A stretch of DNA of 64,000 nt from an uncultured Bacteroides sp. (GTDB lineage Bacteria > Bacteroidota > Bacteroidia > Bacteroidales > Bacteroidaceae), in NCBI GenBank assembly GCA_900551445.1, contig URWA01000012.1, positions 1 through 64,000 of the forward strand. The letters run 5' to 3'. A model generated the notes under the pieces. The model did no database searches. It saw nothing but the letters and a program-made list of their open reading frames with translations, and had not been told where the DNA came from. Within the stretch, counting starts at the first letter, position 1; every line of letters begins with the position of its first letter. The position numbers were made by a program, and so were the translations under genes. Shown here one piece after another: positions 58,484 through 64,000 of this stretch.

Positions 58484-61162
58484 ATGAGAAGGTCTTATTG
58501 GCTTTTATTATTCTTTCTTGTTTGTATTGGGTGGAAAGGACAAGGTCTGGCCGGGAATGTTCCCGGCCTCTTGTCTGTCCGTCAGGCATCCGAATGGATC
58601 TTAGAAGAAGAAAAGGTAGGGCAGGTAGTGTTCCGTTCTGCGGATACAAGTTTAAAGCTCATTCCACTGAATGATGGAGCAGTCAGAGTAATTCGAAGCA
58701 AGGGAATCGCTCACCAGGTGCCAGAGCTGGTTTATCTGCAGACTGAAGCACCGGCTTATAGGCTCAAAAAGGGAAAAGATACTTATTTTCTGTCGCTCAA
58801 AAGATTGAAGGTACAAGTGGATGTATCCGACGGACGGGTTTCTTTCCTTTCAGCCGATGGGAAAGAAATCATGGAAGAAGAAGGTAGCCAGATTCAGCCG
58901 TCCACTGTGCAAGAAGAAAAAACGTATGTTTCCACACAGACTTTTCATTCTCCTTCTGATGAATATCTTTATGGATTGGGGCAATTTCAGGACGGGTATC
59001 TGAACGTACGCGGGCTGACACGCAGGCTGACTCAGGTCAATACGCAGATTGCCATTCCGTTTGTGATATCGAACAGAGGGTATGGACTTTTGTGGAACAA
59101 TTACGGCCTCACAGACTTCAACCCAGCTTCTTCTGTGGTTGCACTCCAAAAGACGGGCGTGTTGGGAGATAAGGTGACCGTGAATGTGACTTCTACCGAA
59201 GGAGGGAAGGAAGAAGTACGTGAAAGCAATGTCTTTGCAGGTAATCTGAAAGTGGAATCCGACGGGCAATATGCTTTGATGCTGGATGTAGGAAGTACTA
59301 TGGCCCGCAAGCATAACTTGGTGATTGACGGTCGTACGGTGATAGATCAGAATAACCTGTGGCTTCCGCCTACAGCTTCTGTATTGGTTGATCTGAAAGC
59401 AGGAGAGCATAGTTTACGGGCGGAACTCACCAAAGAAGATACGCCTAAACTGTTTTTCCGGAAGGTGGATGCTACCACGACGTTCCGTTCTCCGGTTTCC
59501 AATGGAATAGATTATACGTTTTTTGCCGGTACGGCCGATGAAGTGATTGCCTCTTATCGGGAAGTCACGGGAGAGGTACCTATGTTGCCCGTATGGGCCT
59601 TGGGATACATTCATTGCCGGGAACGCTTCCATTCTCAAAAAGAACTGCTGGAAACAGCTTCTCGGTTTCGGAAAGAAAAGTTACCAGTCGATTTGATGGT
59701 GCAGGACTGGCAGTATTGGGGAAAATACGGCTGGAATGCCATGCGTTTTGACGAGACGGATTATCCTTCTCCCCGGGAAATGGTGGATAGCCTTCATCGG
59801 ATGGATATGAGACTGATGCTTTCAGTTTGGTCGAAGGTGGATCAGAATTCCGTATTGGGAAAAAGAATGGCCGAGAAAGACTATTATATTCCGGGCACTC
59901 CCTGGATTGATTTCTTTAATTCGGAAGCTGCTTCTTTCTATTGGCAGAATTTCCGGGATAGTCTGGTCCTTCCGATAGGGATAGATGCCTGGTGGCTGGA
60001 TGCCACGGAACCCGAGAACGATGATTTGGTAGGACGTCGGCTAAATCACTCCAGTTACCCCGGAGAGGTGTTCCGGAATGTTTATCCTCTGATTGTCAAT
60101 AAAACGGTATATGAAGGTCTGCGAAACCTTTCTGCCAATGGAGAGAAACAGGGTTCCTCCAGTCGTCGAACGGTTTTGCTTACCCGTAGCGGCTTCCCGG
60201 GAATTCAGCGATATGGAGTGGCCACTTGGTCGGGAGATGTCGGAAACGATTGGGATACATTCCGTCGTCAGATTGTAGCTGGTTTAGGGATTTCAGTCTG
60301 CGGTTTGCCGTGGTGGACGTACGATGCCGGAGGATTCTTCCGTCCGGGCGAGGCTCAGTATACGGATGTGCATTTTCATGAACGGTTTGCCCGGTGGCTC
60401 CAGACATCGATCTTTCTGCCTTTGATGCGTGTGCATGGGTATATGACCAATACGGAGTTCTGGAACTACGGAGAAAAAGTGACAGAAATGGCGCGTAAGT
60501 CTTTGGCATTGCGTTATCGCCTTCTGCCCTATATTTATTCAGAATCTGCATGGGTTTCACGCGAAAATGGTACGATGTTGCGTCCTTTGGTAATGGATTT
60601 TCCGCAGGACACGCAGGCCTTATCCTTGAAATATCAATATATGTTCGGTCGTTCCTTGTTGGTTTCCCCAATAGTAGAAGAGGGACCTGTTACCTGGAAG
60701 ACGTACTTGCCTGCCGTTCAAGGGGGATGGTATGATTTCTATGACAATCAGCATTTATCTTCTGGATGGGTTCAGACTCAGGTCTCTCCAGACTATATTC
60801 CTGTATTTGTGAAGGCAGGTACCATTCTGCCTTTGGCTTCAGGAGATGCAGCTGATGCGAAGACCGCCTTGAAATCGGAACTGGAGATACGGGTGTATGC
60901 AGGGAAAGACGGTATGTACCAATTGTATGAAGATGAAGGGACGAATTACGCATACGAAAAAGGTGAATATTCTTGTATCCGGTTGGATTGGGATGAAAGT
61001 CGTTCCACTTTAGTGATTGGAAAACGGACCGGTAAGTATGTAGGGATGGATACGACCCGGAAGATGAAGATTGTGAAAGTCACTCAATCAGCAAACGGAG
61101 AGGTTGAAGTGGCTGAAAAATCTTTCATTTATAAGGGGCAAGAGTTGAAGGTCGTGTTCTGA
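58484..61162 (+). CDS. GH31 glycoside hydrolase, alpha-xylosidase type
   Basis: An 892-residue exported enzyme. After the signal peptide an N-terminal beta domain includes a PA14-like insert (about 225-320: NVFAGNLKVESDGQYALMLD), as in several GH31 alpha-xylosidases. The TIM barrel holds the nucleophile Asp506 in WWLDATEPE and the acid/base Asp585 in WSGDVGNDW. The catalytic domain ends with FGRSLLVSPIV and the DEGTNYAYEKGEYS C-terminal module. In xylan or xyloglucan PULs such enzymes remove alpha-xylose; the exact linkage is not readable here. It lies 20 nt after the GH43 gene. Confidence 0.92.
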   Translation: MRRSYWLLLFFLVCIGWKGQGLAGNVPGLLSVRQASEWILEEEKVGQVVFRSADTSLKLIPLNDGAVRVIRSKGIAHQVPELVYLQTEAPAYRLKKGKDTYFLSLKRLKVQVDVSDGRVSFLSADGKEIMEEEGSQIQPSTVQEEKTYVSTQTFHSPSDEYLYGLGQFQDGYLNVRGLTRRLTQVNTQIAIPFVISNRGYGLLWNNYGLTDFNPASSVVALQKTGVLGDKVTVNVTSTEGGKEEVRESNVFAGNLKVESDGQYALMLDVGSTMARKHNLVIDGRTVIDQNNLWLPPTASVLVDLKAGEHSLRAELTKEDTPKLFFRKVDATTTFRSPVSNGIDYTFFAGTADEVIASYREVTGEVPMLPVWALGYIHCRERFHSQKELLETASRFRKEKLPVDLMVQDWQYWGKYGWNAMRFDETDYPSPREMVDSLHRMDMRLMLSVWSKVDQNSVLGKRMAEKDYYIPGTPWIDFFNSEAASFYWQNFRDSLVLPIGIDAWWLDATEPENDDLVGRRLNHSSYPGEVFRNVYPLIVNKTVYEGLRNLSANGEKQGSSSRRTVLLTRSGFPGIQRYGVATWSGDVGNDWDTFRRQIVAGLGISVCGLPWWTYDAGGFFRPGEAQYTDVHFHERFARWLQTSIFLPLMRVHGYMTNTEFWNYGEKVTEMARKSLALRYRLLPYIYSESAWVSRENGTMLRPLVMDFPQDTQALSLKYQYMFGRSLLVSPIVEEGPVTWKTYLPAVQGGWYDFYDNQHLSSGWVQTQVSPDYIPVFVKAGTILPLASGDAADAKTALKSELEIRVYAGKDGMYQLYEDEGTNYAYEKGEYSCIRLDWDESRSTLVIGKRTGKYVGMDTTRKMKIVKVTQSANGEVEVAEKSFIYKGQELKVVF

Positions 61163-61206
61163 GAAAGTAAAATATGAAATTAAATGTAGAATCAAATTTT
61201 TTTTGA

Positions 61207-62079
61207 ATGGTGGAAATAAAAAGAACGTTTGCGACGGTTACATCGTGGATGCTTCTGTCTTTGGGGGCAGTAGTGGCTCAGGGACCAGCAGAAGGAAGTA
61301 AGGTGAATGAAAACTTCTATATTTATTTGTGTCTGGGGCAGTCAAATATGGAAGGAAATGCCAAAATAGAAGCCTATGATACGGTGGATGTGAATCCTCG
61401 TTTTAAAGTGCTTCAGGCCGTAGATTGTCCGGATTTGGGACGAAAAAAAGGAGAGTGGTATACGGCGGTTCCGCCCTTGGCCAGGTGTAGTACTGGTTTG
61501 ACTCCGGCTGATTATTTCGGTCGTACGCTGGTAGATAGTCTCCCTTCCCACGTAGAAGTTGGGGTAATCAACGTGGCGGTAGGAGGTTGTAAAATCGAAC
61601 TGTTCGATAAAGACAATTATACTGCATATGTGGAAAGTTCTCCGAACTGGCTGAAAAACATGGTGGCCGAGTATGATGGCAATCCTTATGCCAGGTTAAT
61701 TGAACTGGCCAGGCAGGCTTCCCGCTGTGGGGTGATAAAAGGGATTTTGCTCCATCAGGGAGAGTCCAATACCGGAGACCCGGAGTGGCCGTTGAAAGTC
61801 AAGAAAGTGTATGACAGTATTCTTTCAGACCTTAATCTGAAACCCAATTCGTTGCCTCTGTTGGTGGGTGAACTTGTGTCGGAAGGGCAGGGAGGAGCTT
61901 GTGTTTCTATGAATCCGGTGATTCAGAAACTGCCGGAAGCGATTCCTTCTGCACATGTCATTTCATCGGAAGGGTGTGAGGCGGTTTCCGATAGACTCCA
62001 TTTCAGTGCGGCTGGATATCGTGAGTTAGGTAAAAGATATGGGCAGGCCATGCTCCAAATTCTGAAAGCTGAGGAATAA
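61207..62079 (+). CDS. SGNH/SASA-domain acetyl esterase (CE6 type)
   Basis: A 290-residue exported esterase with a signal peptide ending VVAQG. The catalytic Ser is in GQSNMEG (about 42-48). The oxyanion block LLHQGESN and the C-terminal Asp-His pair in SDRLHFS complete the SASA/CE6 pattern. CE6 enzymes deacetylate xylan, consistent with the PUL. It is the last gene of the operon, 44 nt after the GH31 gene, and converges with the regulator gene. Confidence 0.88.
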   Translation: MVEIKRTFATVTSWMLLSLGAVVAQGPAEGSKVNENFYIYLCLGQSNMEGNAKIEAYDTVDVNPRFKVLQAVDCPDLGRKKGEWYTAVPPLARCSTGLTPADYFGRTLVDSLPSHVEVGVINVAVGGCKIELFDKDNYTAYVESSPNWLKNMVAEYDGNPYARLIELARQASRCGVIKGILLHQGESNTGDPEWPLKVKKVYDSILSDLNLKPNSLPLLVGELVSEGQGGACVSMNPVIQKLPEAIPSAHVISSEGCEAVSDRLHFSAAGYRELGKRYGQAMLQILKAEE

Positions 62080-62161
62080 AAGTGATCTGTTTCCGGGGGA
62101 ACGAAAAATGCCGTGTTTCTCTGGAAGCAGTTGTTCCGTGTTGTTTTATGTAGTTTGATTG

Positions 62162-62201
62162 CAGCCAGATAGACCGCTCGGTGAGAGGGGTTATCTGGCT
62201 G
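62162..62201. terminator. Hairpin between convergent CE6-type and regulator genes
   Basis: CAGCCAGATA (62162-62171) pairs perfectly with TATCTGGCTG (62192-62201). There is no clear T-run on either side, so it may stop or protect both transcripts without being a classic terminator. Confidence 0.55.
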
Positions 62202-62205
62202 TCGG

Positions 62206-64000
62206 TTATTCTGAATCCTGTGTGGTATTCTCTTCGGTCTCGTTTTGCTTGCAGTATTCCATGTATTTGCTTGGAGAAACACCATATAATTCTTTAAATG
62301 CGTTCGAGAAATACGTTGTGTTGTTGAACCCTACCAGCTGGGATATTTCAGAGATGCTGTAATTCTTTTCTGATTTGAGCAGAATCTCCGCCTGTTTCAA
62401 TCGGATATTCCGGATGAAATCCCGGGTAGACTGGTTCGTAATTTCTTTCAGCTTCCTGTACAAGTGTACACGGCTTATTCCTACTTCTGCTGCAATCATT
62501 TCTGCATTCAGGTCTGGATTGTTCAGGTTCTTGTTGATGGCTTTCATCACTTTCTTCATCAGCTTCTCATCTGCCGACTGGGGCTGGACGACTTCAATTT
62601 GTCCGTCCTGTTCCTGTTTCCCACTGAAGTTATTGCGTAAGACCTCTCGGTTTCTGATTAGATTTTCGATGGTCGTAACCAGAATTTCCAGGTTAAACGG
62701 TTTGGCAATATAAGCATCAGCTCCCAATGAGAGTCCTTCAATGTAATCTTTTTCACTGTTCTTGGCTGTCAGAAGAATGACCGGAATATGGTTGGTCTTG
62801 ATGTTCTGTTTCAGCTTTTTGAGCAAGGTAATGCCGTTTACTTCCGGCATCATGATGTCACTGAGTACCAAATCCGGCATGTGCGACATAATGATTTCCA
62901 GAGCCTCTTTTCCATTACTGCAACTTAATACCCGGAAATAATTGCCTAACTCAGTCACTAAATAATTACGGATGTCATCTTCATCGTCCACAATTAAGAC
63001 CGAATGTTTCTTTCTGGGCACTTTCTTTCCCGTTTCTTCTTCGTTTTCATCTTCATTGAGTGCCATGGGGATATGCTGGAGCATATTATCTTCCTGTAAT
63101 GCAGGTGCGGTGTTTTCAGTGGGTTCCGGAGCCATCTCTTCAGGAGACAAATGAGCACATCCTAATGGGATATGTATGGTAAAGCTGCATCCCGGCTGGT
63201 TCTCGTTGTTCTTGACCGTGATGGTGCCATGATGCATCTTGACGAGTGACATGGACAGGTGGAGCCCGATGCCGGTTCCTTTGCTGCGCGACCGGTCGTC
63301 ACTGATTTGGTAGAAGCGTTCAAAAATGCGGGGCATTTCACTTTCCTTGATGCCGGTTCCATTATCTTCAACGATAATTTCAGCGCAGTGGTTCAATGGA
63401 GCCTCCTCTTTGTCGTTGTGGACTGTATTGATGTAGATATTGATTTTCCCTTCATTCTGAATATGTTTAAGTGCATTGGACAGCAGGTTAAAAATGACTT
63501 TATCAAAGTTATTCGGGTCAATCCACACCTTCAAGTTATCCAGTTGAGTAATCAGATTCAGCTGTGCGTGTTTGCTGGCAGCTTGATAGTCGAATGTGTC
63601 TTTTATATTATGGATGAAATCCATGAGGTCCACTTCCGTGAAGCTGAGCTTCATCTGGTTTTTGTCTATCTTCCGGATGTCCATCAACTGATTGATCAGG
63701 TTCAGGATGCGTTGGGCATTGCGCTCAATCAGGGAATAACTCTTTTGTCTTTCCGGGTTGGAATCGGTAGATATAAGCTTCTGCAACGGACTTATAATTA
63801 AAGACATCGGCGTTCTGATTTCATGAGAGATATTGATGAAGAACTGGAGTTTGGCTTCGTTTATCTCTTCCAGATGCTTGTGCTTGAGCATTTCTTGCCG
63901 CACTTTGTATTTTTCTTTTGCCTGGTGTATAAAAACGGCCGCTATGCCGCCTGCCACGATGATATAAATGATCCATGCTATGCCGGAATTATACCAGGCC
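62206..64000 (-). CDS. Hybrid two-component sensor/AraC regulator (HTCS), C-terminal part, cut by window edge
   Basis: About 598 residues of a larger inner-membrane regulator; the frame runs off the right edge, where a membrane segment (IAWIIYIIVAGGIAAVFI) ends the missing periplasmic sensor. In order: coiled linker, HisKA with the phosphoacceptor His in NISHEIRTP, HATPase (VEDNGTGI, GTGIGLHLS), receiver domain with the phospho-Asp in LVLSDIMMPE (about 62867-62869), and an AraC HTH (EVGISRVHLYRKLK, FNNTTYFSNAFKELYGVSP). Such regulators sense PUL-derived oligosaccharides and activate their locus. The fixed-distance direct repeats at three PUL promoters fit an AraC-type binder. Confidence 0.95.
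   Translation of the reverse strand, partial: AWYNSGIAWIIYIIVAGGIAAVFIHQAKEKYKVRQEMLKHKHLEEINEAKLQFFINISHEIRTPMSLIISPLQKLISTDSNPERQKSYSLIERNAQRILNLINQLMDIRKIDKNQMKLSFTEVDLMDFIHNIKDTFDYQAASKHAQLNLITQLDNLKVWIDPNNFDKVIFNLLSNALKHIQNEGKINIYINTVHNDKEEAPLNHCAEIIVEDNGTGIKESEMPRIFERFYQISDDRSRSKGTGIGLHLSMSLVKMHHGTITVKNNENQPGCSFTIHIPLGCAHLSPEEMAPEPTENTAPALQEDNMLQHIPMALNEDENEEETGKKVPRKKHSVLIVDDEDDIRNYLVTELGNYFRVLSCSNGKEALEIIMSHMPDLVLSDIMMPEVNGITLLKKLKQNIKTNHIPVILLTAKNSEKDYIEGLSLGADAYIAKPFNLEILVTTIENLIRNREVLRNNFSGKQEQDGQIEVVQPQSADEKLMKKVMKAINKNLNNPDLNAEMIAAEVGISRVHLYRKLKEITNQSTRDFIRNIRLKQAEILLKSEKNYSISEISQLVGFNNTTYFSNAFKELYGVSPSKYMEYCKQNETEENTTQDSE

Overview
The window looks like chromosome of a gut Bacteroidales (Bacteroides or Phocaeicola). 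The evidence is promoters of the TTTG-N19..21-TAnnTTTG type, a SusC/SusD polysaccharide-utilisation locus (PUL) with a hybrid two-component regulator, a FucR-type GntR repressor, and many signal peptides ending in AQ or in a lipobox Cys. I cannot fix the species.

Layout. 1-487: 5' part of a transposase cut by the window edge. 805-22201: housekeeping genes: polyprenyl-phosphate translocase (DUF368), glnS, rarA, a 2-hydroxyacid dehydrogenase, a CDF metal exporter, a MaoC hydratase, an operon LysM/binding-protein - OMP - xth - dgkA - PAP2, uvrA, ybaK, a TerB/DnaJ protein, a dicarboxylate/amino-acid symporter, a GNAT-nitrilase fusion, and rfbC/rfbA. 22409-22662: two tRNA-Cys and one tRNA-Lys. 22811-27136: fucR-fucI-fucP, without fucA or fucK. 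27256-30409: ResB-like and CcsA-like cytochrome c maturation proteins followed by a tri-heme cytochrome c peroxidase. 30494-34346: a compact module of unknown function (2TM protein, DUF2141 protein, outer-membrane barrel, membrane protein, winged-helix regulator). Its two promoters carry the same palindromic operator at the same place.

34389-64000: a large PUL. It holds a SusC/SusD pair, a GH43-GH8 fusion, a GH43 on the other strand, and a roughly 17.5-kb operon (CE1-type esterase, GH95, GH43, GH127/146-type, GH97, a frameshifted GH43, two GH43-CBM6, GH31, CE6-type esterase). It ends with the cytoplasmic part of a hybrid two-component sensor/AraC regulator. The enzyme set fits a heavily decorated arabinoxylan or glucuronoarabinoxylan: side chains are removed outside or in the periplasm, and the Rex-type GH8 and the GH43s trim oligosaccharides to xylose and arabinose. 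No endo-xylanase is present in the window.

Most interesting signals. (1) Three PUL promoters share a GTAACAT element exactly 50 nt before the -7 box, followed by a second half-site 21-22 nt on; this is a likely operator of the hybrid regulator. (2) Two distant intergenic arrays are each exactly 126 bp and made of six 16-bp near-palindromes AAACGYNNTTRCGTTT at a strict 22-nt period. (3) The GTTTAT-N3-ATAAAC operator controls the unknown module at 30.5-34.3 kb. (4) A short promoter-to-terminator unit without an ORF, between glnS and rarA, is a possible small RNA.
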